A stretch of 64,000 nucleotides of DNA from positions 186,001-250,000 of the forward strand of contig NZ_JAAONZ010000003.1 of the NCBI RefSeq assembly GCF_011602365.1, given 5' to 3'. Position numbers and translations under genes: made by a program. This DNA comes from Pseudomaricurvus hydrocarbonicus (GTDB lineage Bacteria > Pseudomonadota > Gammaproteobacteria > Pseudomonadales > Cellvibrionaceae). Numbering within the stretch: position 1 is the first letter of the stretch; the number at the start of each line of letters is the position of its first letter. A model generated the notes under the pieces. The model ran no database searches and was not told where the DNA came from. It saw only the letters and a list, made by a program, of their open reading frames with translations. This document shows, piece after piece, positions 18,701-26,418 of this stretch.

Positions 18701-20264
18701 CGGCTTTGATATGCTCGGTGTGAAACCGGTGTGGAGCAGTCGCGGGATTGTCAAAGACCTCGAACGCCTGGACGTCTCGCAGATGCTGGAAAACGGCCAG
18801 CCGCGCAGCCGTCACGACACGGTGTTCACCACGTCCGGGTTGTTCCGCGATCTCTACGGCGCACATCTGGTGCTGTTGGAAAAAGCGGTGTTGATGGCCC
18901 TGGATGCCTCTTCCGGACTGATTCGTGAAAACTACCCGGCGCTGACCTACGCCCTCAACAGTGCATTGGCGCCGCTGGGCAATCAGCAGCAGCCCGGTCA
19001 CGAAGCTCTGGCGATCAATCAGGTGGCCGCGCGCTGGGTGCAGGACGCCCGTGACGCTCTGAAGCAAGGGCTTCCGGCCACCACGGCCGGACCGCAGGCC
19101 GCTTACCGGGTGTTTGGTGATGCGCCTGGTACTTACGGCGCCGGCGTCAATCGCCTGGTGGAGCGATCCGGCAGCTGGGAGGAGCGTTCCGAGCTGGCGG
19201 CGGTGTACCTGCATCGCATGGGCCACGCCTATGGCCTGAACCTGCAGGGTGAGCCTTTGCAGGACCTGTTCAAACAGCGTTTGGCGACGGTCAATCAAAC
19301 TTACCTGGGACGCTCCAGTAACCTCTACGGACTGCTCGATAACAACGACGCCTTTGATTATCTGGGGGGCCTGAGTCTGGCGGTCGAAACCGTCAAGGGG
19401 ACGGCGCCGGAAAACTTTATTTTGTTTCACCCCGACGCCAACCACTTGTCGATGGAGCCGCTGGAAGTTGCGCTGTTGTCGGAATTGCGCGGGCAGTTTT
19501 TGAATCCGCAATGGTTAACGCCGTTAATGGCGGAGGGCTACGCGGGTGCGCGCACCATGGGCAGCGAATTTCTGGAGTACCTGTGGGGGTGGCAGGTGAC
19601 CAATCCCGGCATTGTCAAAAGTTGGGTGTGGGATGAAGTCAAAGCCGTGTACGTGGATGATAAACTCGACATCGGCCTCGATGAGTTTCTGGAGCAAAAC
19701 CACAACGTGCACGTAAAAGCGAACATGTTGGCGATCATGCTGGTGGCGGCGCACAAGGGTTTCTGGGACGCCGACGCCGACACCCTGCAGCAGCTTGCGG
19801 AGAAGTTCACGCAGCTGCTGCTGGACCATGGTTTGCCCGGCAGCGGTCACACGGCTCCGAATCATCCGCTGTATGACTTTATCCAACCCTATGTGGATGC
19901 GGAAAAATACCAACAGTTGCAACAGCTGCTGGCCGCCACCCGGGTGGAGGCTGCGCGGGTCCGCGCACCCAGCGTCGTGGCGGAAATTACGCTTGCCGAC
20001 AGCGCGCCGCTCACTCAATCGGAGAGCCCTGCCCGCGCATCGAAAACGCCAGCGGCTGACTCAAATTCCAAGCCAGCGACACCGTCAACAGCGGAGTTGC
20101 AGCCTAAGCCAGAGACAACACCAGACACTCAGCCAGCGTCTGAACAAACGGAGGCCGAGTCAGAGCTGCCATCGTTTTATGTGATTGCTCTGCTGTTACT
20201 CCTGCTGTTAACAGCAGGTTGGTGGCGGGGGAGCCGTGCACCGCAGCCCGTCACCGGTTCTTAA
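15705..20264 (+). CDS. cobN: Exported, membrane-anchored CobN-like chelatase subunit
   Basis: From the ATG at 15705, with GGAGAC ahead, this is a 1519-residue CobN/BchH/HmuS-family protein. Unlike cytoplasmic CobN it has a signal sequence (hydrophobic WVLWLLLFTFAATSAQA) and ends in a Pro/Thr/Ser/Glu-rich linker plus one membrane helix (VIALLLLLLLTAGWW). The bulk should thus face the periplasm. Family landmarks are present: YYNHPPGRHNIGADNLN, GDLPSVYPYIVDGVGEG, IDHLTPP and RVFGDAPGTYGAGVNRL. The metal-site motif reads HLGRHSTYEFLP where CobN usually has H-x-G-T-H-G-x-x-E-x-x-P. No CobS/CobT or ChlI/ChlD partner is encoded nearby; instead ExbB-like and DUF2149 genes follow. Riboswitch control points to a corrinoid or cobalt role; chelation, dechelation or transport are all possible. 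Confidence 0.88.
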   Translation: MAFVSLGLSFQRQRGCRCWLKPWVLWLLLFTFAATSAQAATVLGVVSPRNSADVLTGAHAFLKAYPQHRLLLRTTDQFSELTEAERQSLLSRAEMVFAGGVFGDAATLLLGYLDNSSRKQGALIPNFIAVHSDRRLVNASRLKVQPLLHGADLDALMQDPPLEPGVDLMAWSRELLDTHPAYREWLLAKVFWADRNGTNIDGLFRHLLVLTGASLKVPEPQLRAPLRIFLGQQRLAVRGNTLRLEPQHLDAQKRWVVILDYEHGDRPGERELAQALCQQVEKNNHTCVRVLAKWGEASVQAAAVLARYREHIGVVVSLQNFVIGGGEGREAVTESLTALNVPVLKAIRLTDTTAEEWRLSEEGLRWDSVHYRIAMPELQGVAQPLVVAAVTPPSLDAATGLRVTLSRLIESQVSLLDQRLERWLALQEKSNAEKKVAIIYYNHPPGRHNIGADNLNVPASLLHMLKQMQAAGYNTGELPPTELALLDLLQEKGVNLPEDRQALQAMSGKVQTLSPDQYRAWFADLPLSLQQEMVAGPLGYLHDVLQRAVQLEDKTVARQLLGRVVKDLRHAIEGADHPARERVIRLLQQLEESYTANVDASAPHTTDVDWGVAAELVQAISDSGIEGLRGWGAAPGNVMVHDQQLLIPGIQFGNVFVGPQPPRGWELNEELLHANLSFPPPHQYMAFYLWLRKGFGADALVHLGRHSTYEFLPRHRVGLSDEDYSQVLLGDLPSVYPYIVDGVGEGIQAKRRGLAVMIDHLTPPLDSTELYDQLLELRHLVESFEAAPEAAGAMRQRAIVAIKAKVDQLKLRDELLASMSGELAVRGITEFDQVDDELLVHEVGHYLTQLQEDFMPLGLHVFGRDWSDEAITTMLTSMQKGAKAADVESDWKARLTASPAAEMQGLLKGLRGEYIAPGKGNDPIRTPEALPTGRNFYALDGSLIPSRLGHQVGVELAETARQKARQTPPSTVHAEGADADAIVLWASDVVRDEGAMIAFGFDMLGVKPVWSSRGIVKDLERLDVSQMLENGQPRSRHDTVFTTSGLFRDLYGAHLVLLEKAVLMALDASSGLIRENYPALTYALNSALAPLGNQQQPGHEALAINQVAARWVQDARDALKQGLPATTAGPQAAYRVFGDAPGTYGAGVNRLVERSGSWEERSELAAVYLHRMGHAYGLNLQGEPLQDLFKQRLATVNQTYLGRSSNLYGLLDNNDAFDYLGGLSLAVETVKGTAPENFILFHPDANHLSMEPLEVALLSELRGQFLNPQWLTPLMAEGYAGARTMGSEFLEYLWGWQVTNPGIVKSWVWDEVKAVYVDDKLDIGLDEFLEQNHNVHVKANMLAIMLVAAHKGFWDADADTLQQLAEKFTQLLLDHGLPGSGHTAPNHPLYDFIQPYVDAEKYQQLQQLLAATRVEAARVRAPSVVAEITLADSAPLTQSESPARASKTPAADSNSKPATPSTAELQPKPETTPDTQPASEQTEAESELPSFYVIALLLLLLLTAGWWRGSRAPQPVTGS

Positions 20265-20275
20265 GCTCAGTCACG

Positions 20276-20361
20276 CAGCTAGTAACAATAGCTAGTAGCA
20301 ACAGTTAAACAGTTAGTAACAACAGTTAGTAACAACAGTTAGTAACAACAGGTAGTAAACA
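20276..20361 (+). repeat. Degenerate tandem array of a 13-bp unit
   Basis: Three perfect copies of CAGTTAGTAACAA (20310, 20323, 20336) are flanked by diverged copies at 20276, 20289, 20302 (shortened) and 20349. The array fills most of the gap between the CobN-like and ExbB-like genes. There are no spacers, so it is not a CRISPR array. Confidence 0.9.
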
Positions 20362-20421
20362 TAAGCCGTAACCGCAGCTCGATGAAAAACACCTGATAAA
20401 AAAACGGAAAAGGAACAGAAC

Positions 20422-20970
20422 ATGTTAACGTCTTCTTCGATTGGCCTGTTGCATATGCTGGTCAGCTATTTGCTGGAACCGGTGTTGTGGTTGTTGATGT
20501 TATTGGCCGCTCTGGCGGTGCTGGATATCGGTACTTTATGCGCCGAACGCATAAAGGGCTTGTCCAGCTGGCGCCGCAGTGGCGACGTCGCCGGTTTTGA
20601 GCGGTTGGCCAAAAAGCGCATTGAGCGCAGTGATTTCATGGCCCGTATCGCCCCGATGCTGGGGTTGATGGGCACGCTGATTCCCCTGGGGCCCGGTTTG
20701 GCGGCGCTGGGGGATGGCGAATTGAGTATTTTGACGACGGCCATGAGCGTCGCCTTTGATACCACGGTGATGGGGTTGCTGGTGGGCATTGTAGGGTTTG
20801 TGATCGGCCGGGTGCGCCGTCGCTGGTATGACGATCTGCTGACCGGGATGGAGCAGGCCGCTGGCACCCGCCAGGTCGCCAGCGGCACACATGAGCCGAG
20901 TCACGGGGAACTGCCTCAGGCCGCCCCTGTGACAGAACCTGCCCTCAAGGCGGGTGTCGCCCATGTCTAA
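20422..20970 (+). CDS. MotA/TolQ/ExbB-family proton channel protein
   Basis: This 182-residue membrane protein has three predicted helices (about 10-35, 78-100 and 108-135). The ExbB/TolQ signature lies in the second half: APMLGLMGTLIPLGPGLAAL, then the SVAFDTTVMGLLVG helix. AAGGAACAG precedes the ATG. Proteins of this type form a proton-driven motor with an ExbD-like partner. Here the partner is probably the DUF2149 protein, whose start lies inside the end of this gene. The combination with an anchored CobN-like protein parallels HmuU in Bacteroidetes haem loci. Confidence 0.85.
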   Translation: MLTSSSIGLLHMLVSYLLEPVLWLLMLLAALAVLDIGTLCAERIKGLSSWRRSGDVAGFERLAKKRIERSDFMARIAPMLGLMGTLIPLGPGLAALGDGELSILTTAMSVAFDTTVMGLLVGIVGFVIGRVRRRWYDDLLTGMEQAAGTRQVASGTHEPSHGELPQAAPVTEPALKAGVAHV

Positions 20971-21274
20971 GCGCTGGAGTTCAGACCGCTTTGGCGGTAC
21001 CGATGACGAGCCGCTGGGACCGCTCGCCAATCTGCTGGATTTAATGCTGGTGTTTGCCTGCGGCCTGATCGCGGCGCTGATTGCCATGAGTGAACAGCTT
21101 CAGGAACGCTTTCAGGCGCAGGACGTAGATGCGCACGCCCAAACGGTGATTGAGCGAGGGCAGGAATTGCCCCGCATGCCGGGACAGGGTGCGGCCGGGG
21201 GCGAGGGGTATGAATCCGTGGGACAGGTTTATCGCGACCCCAACACCGGGCAGTTGATTTTGATTGCGCCCTAA
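20963..21274 (+). CDS. DUF2149 protein, ExbD-like topology
   Basis: This 103-residue protein has one N-terminal membrane helix (residues about 22-42) with an Asp at position 26 in NLLDLMLVFACGL, then a short periplasmic part ending YRDPNTGQLILIAP. The conserved DUF2149 C-terminal motif (GQVYRDPNTGQLI) is present. An Asp in a single helix is the hallmark of ExbD/TolR/MotB proton-pathway proteins. The ATG overlaps the ExbB-like gene by 8 bases, so the two should be made together. It matches HmuV-type proteins next to CobN-like HmuS in haem loci. Confidence 0.8.
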   Translation: MSKRWSSDRFGGTDDEPLGPLANLLDLMLVFACGLIAALIAMSEQLQERFQAQDVDAHAQTVIERGQELPRMPGQGAAGGEGYESVGQVYRDPNTGQLILIAP

Positions 21275-21293
21275 TGGCCGCTGCGCGGCCATT
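21273..21293 (+). terminator. Candidate terminator after the CobN operon
   Basis: A perfect 9-bp stem (AATGGCCGC with GCGGCCATT) around a 3-base loop starts at the stop codon of the DUF2149 gene. No T-run follows, so efficiency is uncertain. Confidence 0.5.
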
Positions 21294-21603
21294 CACGATG
21301 CCCATTGTCTGATTGTGCTGCGCTTCCCACTGATACCTGTCGCCTCCCCCCCCTTTAGTGATCCCCATCAAACGGTTGCCGTTAGGCACCCCATAGATCG
21401 ATGGCCCTCTCCGGCCCTCCTGCACCGGGGCGGGCCGGTCTGGTCTTGCCGCTGTGGGGGCGTTTCCTCCGACTTCTGGGGTGGCGTCCTCTTCCTTATC
21501 CTCCGTCCTCTGCCTCTTCCAAGCGTGCGTCCTCGGTCTGTTCCGGTCGACATCGGTCGATTTTTGCTGAGGGGATTTTGTGTTCGATGCGCTTTTTTTG
21601 CTT
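21294..21603. other. C/T-rich intergenic stretch without a supported gene
   Basis: The stretch between the CobN operon hairpin and the PmrA box is rich in C and T on the plus strand. Short frames exist, but none has a credible ribosome site or recognisable protein. No other element was seen. Confidence 0.45.
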
Positions 21604-21636
21604 CTTAAGGGTTTCTTAAGAATCCCGACCTAGGAT
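21604..21636 (+). promoter_or_regulatory. PmrA/QseB box and promoter of the hemolysin-ligase operon
   Basis: CTTAAG (21604-21609), a 5-base spacer and CTTAAG (21615-21620) exactly fit the PmrA box YTTAAK-N5-YTTAAK. A -10-like TAGGAT at 21631-21636 places the box over the -35 region, as at PmrA-activated promoters. The next gene starts at 21671. A PmrA/QseB-type response regulator is encoded 4.8 kb downstream in the same direction, making autologous control likely. Confidence 0.75.
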
Positions 21637-21670
21637 GTGTGCAGTCGACATAGATACAGGAGCAGAATCT

Positions 21671-22543
21671 ATGCAAATTCTTCTGGGGAATGCACCATTG
21701 GATAGCGGGTCAGGTAGCGCAAATTGCCGTTCTTTAGGATCGTTGTTTTCGCCAGTTTTGAAATACGATTTGAAACTAGATATGAACCGCCAGAAGGTGA
21801 ATGCGCCGTCGCGGTCATTTGCCCTGCAGGGCCCTTGTGATCCTCATCGTGTCATTACCGAGCAGTACATTGCCCGACAGTACCACCGGGTGTATGAGGC
21901 CAACATTCAGGCGTTTCTGCCCCTGCTGTTAACCATGTCAGCTCCTCGGTCAGAGGCTGAGGCCGCGCCTGAAGCGTCGGACCACCAGCTGTTGGCGGCG
22001 GCGGGCCTGCGCCCGGCCAGTGCGCCCAGGCTGTTTCTGGAAAGTTATCTGGAGTTGCCGGTGGAGCAAGCGATCGCTCAGGCCGCCCGCATCCCCGTGA
22101 GCCGCAACAGTGTGATCGAGATTGGCAATCTGGTGTCGACACAGCGCGGAGGCAGTTTGCAGCTGTTTTTGGTGATGGCGGCCGCCCTGCAGCAGGCGGG
22201 TTTTTCCTGGCTGGTGTTTACGGCGACGCCGCAGGTCGAAAAGCTGGTTAAGCGGCTGCACGCCCAACCGATGTTCCTGGCCCCGGCAGACGCCTGCAAG
22301 GTAGCGGGTTCGGCGGGTGAATGGGGACGTTATTATCAGCATTGTCCCAGGGTCATGGTGGTCGACCTTAACCACAGCATGACGCTGGCTCGTCAAAACC
22401 TGATGATCGACAAGGTGTTCAGTGAGCATCAGCTGGCGATTCGGGCACTGGGTCAACACATCGGCCAGTTTTGTCAGCAAGGCGGGCAAACAACGGGAGC
22501 GGCAACCGCAACCGCCGCGAGTCAGCGGAGTCGAAATGCATGA
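21671..22543 (+). CDS. Thermostable hemolysin family protein
   Basis: This 290-residue protein matches the T_hemolysin family, named from a Vibrio protein but found in many non-pathogens. I recall the family as related to GNAT acyltransferases. Visible family features are the LFLESYLELPVEQAI segment, EIGNLVSTQRGGSLQLFLVMA and the WLVFTATPQVEKLVKRL stretch. The fold would suit transfer of an acyl group to a small amine. CAGGAG lies 8 bases before the chosen ATG; a longer frame to 21635 lacks a site. Its stop overlaps the start of the AMP-ligase gene. It is the first gene after the PmrA-type box. Confidence 0.82.
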   Translation: MQILLGNAPLDSGSGSANCRSLGSLFSPVLKYDLKLDMNRQKVNAPSRSFALQGPCDPHRVITEQYIARQYHRVYEANIQAFLPLLLTMSAPRSEAEAAPEASDHQLLAAAGLRPASAPRLFLESYLELPVEQAIAQAARIPVSRNSVIEIGNLVSTQRGGSLQLFLVMAAALQQAGFSWLVFTATPQVEKLVKRLHAQPMFLAPADACKVAGSAGEWGRYYQHCPRVMVVDLNHSMTLARQNLMIDKVFSEHQLAIRALGQHIGQFCQQGGQTTGAATATAASQRSRNA

Positions 22544-24054
22544 CGGTGGATGGTCTGTGGTCGGGTGGCGCTGCACAGCCCGCCGACATTGCCCTTGAAG
22601 ACGCGCGTGGCAGTCTGAGCTACGCCCAATTGCAAACCGGCGTAGAAGCCCTGGCCGCATGGCTTACCGATCAGTCAGTGGCGGTCGTCGGTCTGCTGGC
22701 CGACAACGGTCGCGACTGGGTGCTGGTGGACCTGGCCTGCCAGGCGGCGGGTTTGGTGTGTCTGCCATTACCGGCCTTTTTTTCGAACGCCCAGCTGATG
22801 CATTGTCTGCAAGCCGTGGATCTGCTGATTACGGATAAGGCCGGTGAGCAGCCCTTCTCCGGCGTGTCGTCGTTTGCCCTGCCGTCCGAGACCCTGGTGG
22901 TACCGGGAACCCAATTTTCAGCCCGCCGTTTGCCTGTAAGCGCGGCCGGCAGTTCGCAGCGTGAGGGGGCAACCGCGCTGCCGCGCAACACCGGCAAAAT
23001 CACCTTCACTTCGGGGTCGACGGGCAGCCCGAAAGGGGTGTGCCTGAGCTCCGAACACCAGCGGCAGGTGGCGGCGTCCCTGGCGCAAGTGATCGATCTG
23101 CGGCAGCCCCGGCATCTGTGCCTGCTGCCGCTGGCCACCTTGCTGGAAAACATTGCCGGCGTGTATGCCCCTCTGCTGTGCGGTGGGCGTGTCATTCTGC
23201 CGTCTGCCGAGGCGCGCGGATTAAGCGGCAGCTCCGGACTGAATTTGCCCAAGCTGTTGGCGGCCATTGAATCTTATCAGCCGCACAGCGTTATTTTGTT
23301 GCCGCAATTATTGCGGGCACTGGTCGCGGCCTGCCAGCAGGGCTGGCAACCACCGGGCAGTCTGGTGTTTATGGCGGTGGGTGGTGGCAAGGTGGCGCCA
23401 GAGCTGATCGTGCAGGCCCGTGGGCTGGGATTGCCGGTGTACGAAGGCTATGGACTGTCTGAATGTGGTTCCGTAGTTGCGCTGAATACGTTGACGGCGG
23501 ACCAGCCAGGCTGTGTGGGGCAGTGCCTGCCGCACTGCCGTGTTGCGGTGGAAGACGGTGAAATTGTGGTAAAGGGTGCCAGCTTTTTGGGGTACATGGG
23601 GCAGCCTGAGAGTTGGGCTCCCGACGCCGTGCGCACTGGTGATTTAGGTTCCCTGCGGGATCAGTGGCTGTCGATTGAGGGGCGCCAGAAAAATCTATTG
23701 ATCAGCAGCTTTGGGCGCAACATCAGCCCCGAGTGGGTAGAGAGCGCGCTCTTTGCCCAACCCTTACTGACGCAATGTGTGGTGCTGGGGGAGGCGCGAC
23801 CGTATTTGGTAGCGCTGTTGAGCGCCGTCGAGGGGGCGACGGACGCGGCGATTCAAGCCTGGATCGATAGCGTCAATGCATCCCTGCCGGACTACGCCAA
23901 CATCCGCCAGTGGGCGCGGCTGAACAATTCAGACTGGCAGTCCTGCCTCACCGCGAATGGACGGCCGCGGCGGGATCTTATCCTCCAGCATTATGCTGAG
24001 TTGATTCAGGGACTTTATGAGGACAAGGTTGCGCTCGTTGAGCGCGTCATCTGA
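22540..24054 (+). CDS. AMP-dependent acyl/aryl-CoA synthetase or ligase
   Basis: This 504-residue member of the adenylate-forming (AMP-binding) family activates a carboxylate as acyl-AMP, usually then as a thioester. The ATP-binding motif TFTSGSTGSPKG lies near residue 158, GYGLSECGS near 305, RTGDLG near 366 and the hinge motif GRQKNLLISSFGRNISPEW after it. The ATG overlaps the hemolysin-family stop (ATGA), which also rules out the longer frame from 22471. Its context, with a possible acyltransferase, an oxygenase-fold enzyme and an SDR, suggests it activates a fatty or aromatic acid for a small biosynthetic pathway. The substrate is unknown. Confidence 0.88.
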   Translation: MTVDGLWSGGAAQPADIALEDARGSLSYAQLQTGVEALAAWLTDQSVAVVGLLADNGRDWVLVDLACQAAGLVCLPLPAFFSNAQLMHCLQAVDLLITDKAGEQPFSGVSSFALPSETLVVPGTQFSARRLPVSAAGSSQREGATALPRNTGKITFTSGSTGSPKGVCLSSEHQRQVAASLAQVIDLRQPRHLCLLPLATLLENIAGVYAPLLCGGRVILPSAEARGLSGSSGLNLPKLLAAIESYQPHSVILLPQLLRALVAACQQGWQPPGSLVFMAVGGGKVAPELIVQARGLGLPVYEGYGLSECGSVVALNTLTADQPGCVGQCLPHCRVAVEDGEIVVKGASFLGYMGQPESWAPDAVRTGDLGSLRDQWLSIEGRQKNLLISSFGRNISPEWVESALFAQPLLTQCVVLGEARPYLVALLSAVEGATDAAIQAWIDSVNASLPDYANIRQWARLNNSDWQSCLTANGRPRRDLILQHYAELIQGLYEDKVALVERVI

Positions 24055-24130
24055 TTTTAAGTGGCACGACATTCAAGTGATGTGTGTGACACGACTTTCA
24101 ATTTTAAGTGAGAACCACAGGTAACCCGAT
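24055..24130 (+). repeat. Short diverged direct repeats
   Basis: The gap between ligase and diiron genes holds paired motifs: ATTTTAAGTG twice, CACGAC twice and CATTCAAGTG. The last recurs near 25658 and 25679 before the TPR-like gene. They look like decayed tandem copies of a unit of roughly 20-25 bp. Confidence 0.45.
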
Positions 24131-24802
24131 ATGGATTTTTACGATCGCTTACAACATGAGACTCAGGTGGAACGCGAAGCGCTGCTGTCGGCGCCGCTCA
24201 TCAGTCGCTGCATGAGTGGTGACATCACCAAGGCAGATTATGTGGCTTTTTTAAGTCAGGCTTATCATCACGTTAAGCACACGACACCGTTACTGATGGC
24301 AACCGGCGCGCGCATCCCTGAATCCAAAGAGTGGTTGCGCAGTGCGGTAGCCGAGTACATCGAAGAAGAGCTGGGACATCAGGAATGGATTCTCAACGAT
24401 ATTGCCGCTTGCGGATATGACCAGGAAAAAGTCCGTCACAGCCAGCCCAACAGCTCGACCGAACTGTGGGTGGCTTACGCTTACGATACGGTACAGCGGA
24501 TCAACCCGTTGGGTTTTTTTGGTTCGGTGCAGGTACTGGAAGGCACCAGCATCAAAATGGCCGATCTTGCCGCGCAGAGTATTCAAAAGACACTCAACCT
24601 GCCGGATTCAGCGTTCAGTTATTTGCGTTCACACGGGGCTCTGGATCAGGAGCACATCAAGTTTTTTGAAGGTTTGATGAACCGGATCACTGACGACAAG
24701 GAGCAGGAACAAATTATCCACAGTGCGCAAATGTTCTACCAGCTCTACGGTAATATTTTGCGGCAGATCTCGCCCGAACAAGTGGTCAGCTACGCCGCTT
24801 GA
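24131..24802 (+). CDS. Haem-oxygenase-fold iron-containing redox enzyme (TenA/UndA-like)
   Basis: This 223-residue all-helical protein is of the TenA/PqqC/haem-oxygenase-like superfamily, annotated in relatives as iron-containing redox enzymes. Potential metal ligands fall in the expected places: HHVKH near 56-60, EEELGHQEW near 82-90 and ALDQEH near 170-175. These resemble the Glu/His set of heme-oxygenase-like diiron oxidases such as UndA and SznF-type domains. Such enzymes oxidise or cleave fatty acids or amino-acid-derived substrates. Located between the ligase and an SDR, it could oxidise the activated acyl product. Whether it binds two irons is inferred. Confidence 0.75.
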   Translation: MDFYDRLQHETQVEREALLSAPLISRCMSGDITKADYVAFLSQAYHHVKHTTPLLMATGARIPESKEWLRSAVAEYIEEELGHQEWILNDIAACGYDQEKVRHSQPNSSTELWVAYAYDTVQRINPLGFFGSVQVLEGTSIKMADLAAQSIQKTLNLPDSAFSYLRSHGALDQEHIKFFEGLMNRITDDKEQEQIIHSAQMFYQLYGNILRQISPEQVVSYAA

Positions 24803-24852
24803 TGGGGCGTGGAAATATTTTCAACGGTGACGCAGTAAACGAGGATCGGGTC

Positions 24853-25644
24853 ATGGATATACAGGGGAAAACGGTGTTGTTAACCGGAGCGTCAGGGGGT
24901 ATCGGGCAGGCGTTAGCCCGAGTGTTGGCCGCGGCGGGTGCGCGGTTAATTTTAAGCGGTCGCAAGCATGAGCCGCTCAACGGGATCAGACAAGAACTGC
25001 CAGGCGAGGGGCATCTTGCCATCGCCGTAGACTTGTCGGATGAGCGCGATCGGCAGCAGTTGATCACCCTGGCCAAAGACCAGAATGTGGAGGTGCTGAT
25101 CAACAATGCAGGCATCAACCAGCTGTCGATGCATGCGGATATGTCGCCGGCCGAGATTGCCAGCATGATTGATATCAATCTCACTGTGCCCATGATTCTC
25201 TGCAGTCAATTGATCCCCATACTGCTGCAGCGGCAAGCAGCCATGATCATCAATGTCGGCTCAATTATGGGCAGTATTGGTATGGCGGGTTCAGCAAGCT
25301 ACTGCGCCAGCAAGTTTGGCTTAAGGGGCTTCACCGAATCGTTGCGTCGTGAACTGGCCGATTCCACGGTGCGGGTGGTGTATTTTGCCCCTCGAATGAC
25401 TTCGACGGCAATCAATGACGACAAGATGGTGGCGATGAATAGCGCCTTGGGCACGGCTATGGATCAGCCCGCAGAGGTGGCTCAGCAACTGATGTCGGTC
25501 ATCGCCAGTCACCGCCGTCGGGAGCATTATATTGGCTGGCCGGAAAAATTGTTTGTACGCCTTAACAGTGTGCTGCCGGGAGTCGTTGACCGGGCATTGA
25601 GAAAACAGTTGCCAACGGTTTTATCCCACGCGACCCACCACTGA
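24853..25644 (+). CDS. Short-chain dehydrogenase/reductase
   Basis: This 263-residue classical SDR has the cofactor motif TGASGGIG at residues 10-17, NNAGIN near 85 and the catalytic Ser and YCASK (Tyr-x-x-x-Lys) around 140-160. It would reduce a carbonyl or oxidise an alcohol with NAD(P)H. GAGG 9 bases before the ATG at 24853 favours this start over in-frame TTG/ATG codons that overlap the previous gene. The C-terminal part (PEKLFVRLNSVLPGVVDRAL) matches SDRs of lipid-type operons. It probably acts on the product of the upstream ligase and diiron enzyme. Confidence 0.88.
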   Translation: MDIQGKTVLLTGASGGIGQALARVLAAAGARLILSGRKHEPLNGIRQELPGEGHLAIAVDLSDERDRQQLITLAKDQNVEVLINNAGINQLSMHADMSPAEIASMIDINLTVPMILCSQLIPILLQRQAAMIINVGSIMGSIGMAGSASYCASKFGLRGFTESLRRELADSTVRVVYFAPRMTSTAINDDKMVAMNSALGTAMDQPAEVAQQLMSVIASHRRREHYIGWPEKLFVRLNSVLPGVVDRALRKQLPTVLSHATHH

Positions 25645-25697
25645 CAGACGCCCTGTTTATTCAAGTGATTAGAGCCACATTCAAGTTGGAGAAGGTT

Positions 25698-26342
25698 ATG
25701 TTTAAACGTTATTGCCTGATGTTGATGATGCCTGCCTGGCTGATCAGTCAAGCCTGTTGGGCCGATGCCGAAGCTGAGGTTCACAAATTGCAGCAGCAGT
25801 GGGCGCAAGCGAATTACACGTTGCAGGGTAAACCCCAGCTGGAGGCCTATGACGCTCTCTTATTGAGTGCAGAGCAGGCCAAGAGCGCCTACCCTGACGA
25901 CGCCGGGGTGTTGATCTGGAGTGGCATTATCCAATCGAGCTACGCCGGTGTAAAAGGGGGACTGGGTGCCCTGAAGTACGCCAAAGCATCGAAAAAAGAC
26001 CTGGAGCAGGCCATGGAAATTGATGCCAACGCGCTAGAGGGATCTGCGTACACCAGCTTGGGAACGCTTTACTTTAAAGTGCCTGGCTGGCCGCTCGGTT
26101 TTGGTGATGATGATAAAGCCAAACAGCTGTTAACCCAGGCGCTGAAGGTCAATCCACAGGGTATTGACCCCAATTATTTTTATGCAGAGTACCTGAAAGA
26201 GGAAGGGCATTACAAAGCAGCCGGCAGCTATTATCAAAAAGCGCTGCAGGCTCCCAGTCGCCCCGGCCGTCCGCTGGCCGATGCTGGCCGCAGAAAGGAA
26301 ATACAAAATGCATTGAATGACATTCGCAACAAGCTGAATTGA
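25698..26342 (+). CDS. Exported TPR-like protein of unknown function
   Basis: This 214-residue protein has a signal peptide (MFKRYCLMLMMPAWLISQACWA) and helical repeats resembling TPR units in the mature part, including LEAYDALLLSAEQAKSAYP and AKQLLTQALKVNPQG. GGAGAAGG precedes the ATG at 25698. It ends the PmrA-box operon and precedes the response regulator by 76 bp. It may be a periplasmic scaffold or partner for the pathway; no enzyme motif is visible. Confidence 0.72.
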   Translation: MFKRYCLMLMMPAWLISQACWADAEAEVHKLQQQWAQANYTLQGKPQLEAYDALLLSAEQAKSAYPDDAGVLIWSGIIQSSYAGVKGGLGALKYAKASKKDLEQAMEIDANALEGSAYTSLGTLYFKVPGWPLGFGDDDKAKQLLTQALKVNPQGIDPNYFYAEYLKEEGHYKAAGSYYQKALQAPSRPGRPLADAGRRKEIQNALNDIRNKLN

Positions 26343-26418
26343 TGGCGGGTTTGTTGATTGTATCGTTTCAGAAATCCAGTATTCTGGGAGTCTGTGTCGG
26401 CAGTACGAAGGACGTTCA

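Noticed and set aside
17730..19511. 593-residue open frame on the strand opposite the CobN-like gene
   Set aside because: It is antisense to a gene with clear family motifs, has no ribosome site or recognisable domain, and reads as low-complexity His/Gln/Arg-rich sequence typical of shadow frames in GC-rich genes.
20276..20361. Possible CRISPR array
   Set aside because: The 13-bp copies abut with no spacers and no cas gene is near; it is a simple tandem repeat.
21401..21619. Short plus-strand frames ahead of the hemolysin-family gene
   Set aside because: They have no ribosome site or domain and run into the PmrA-type promoter.
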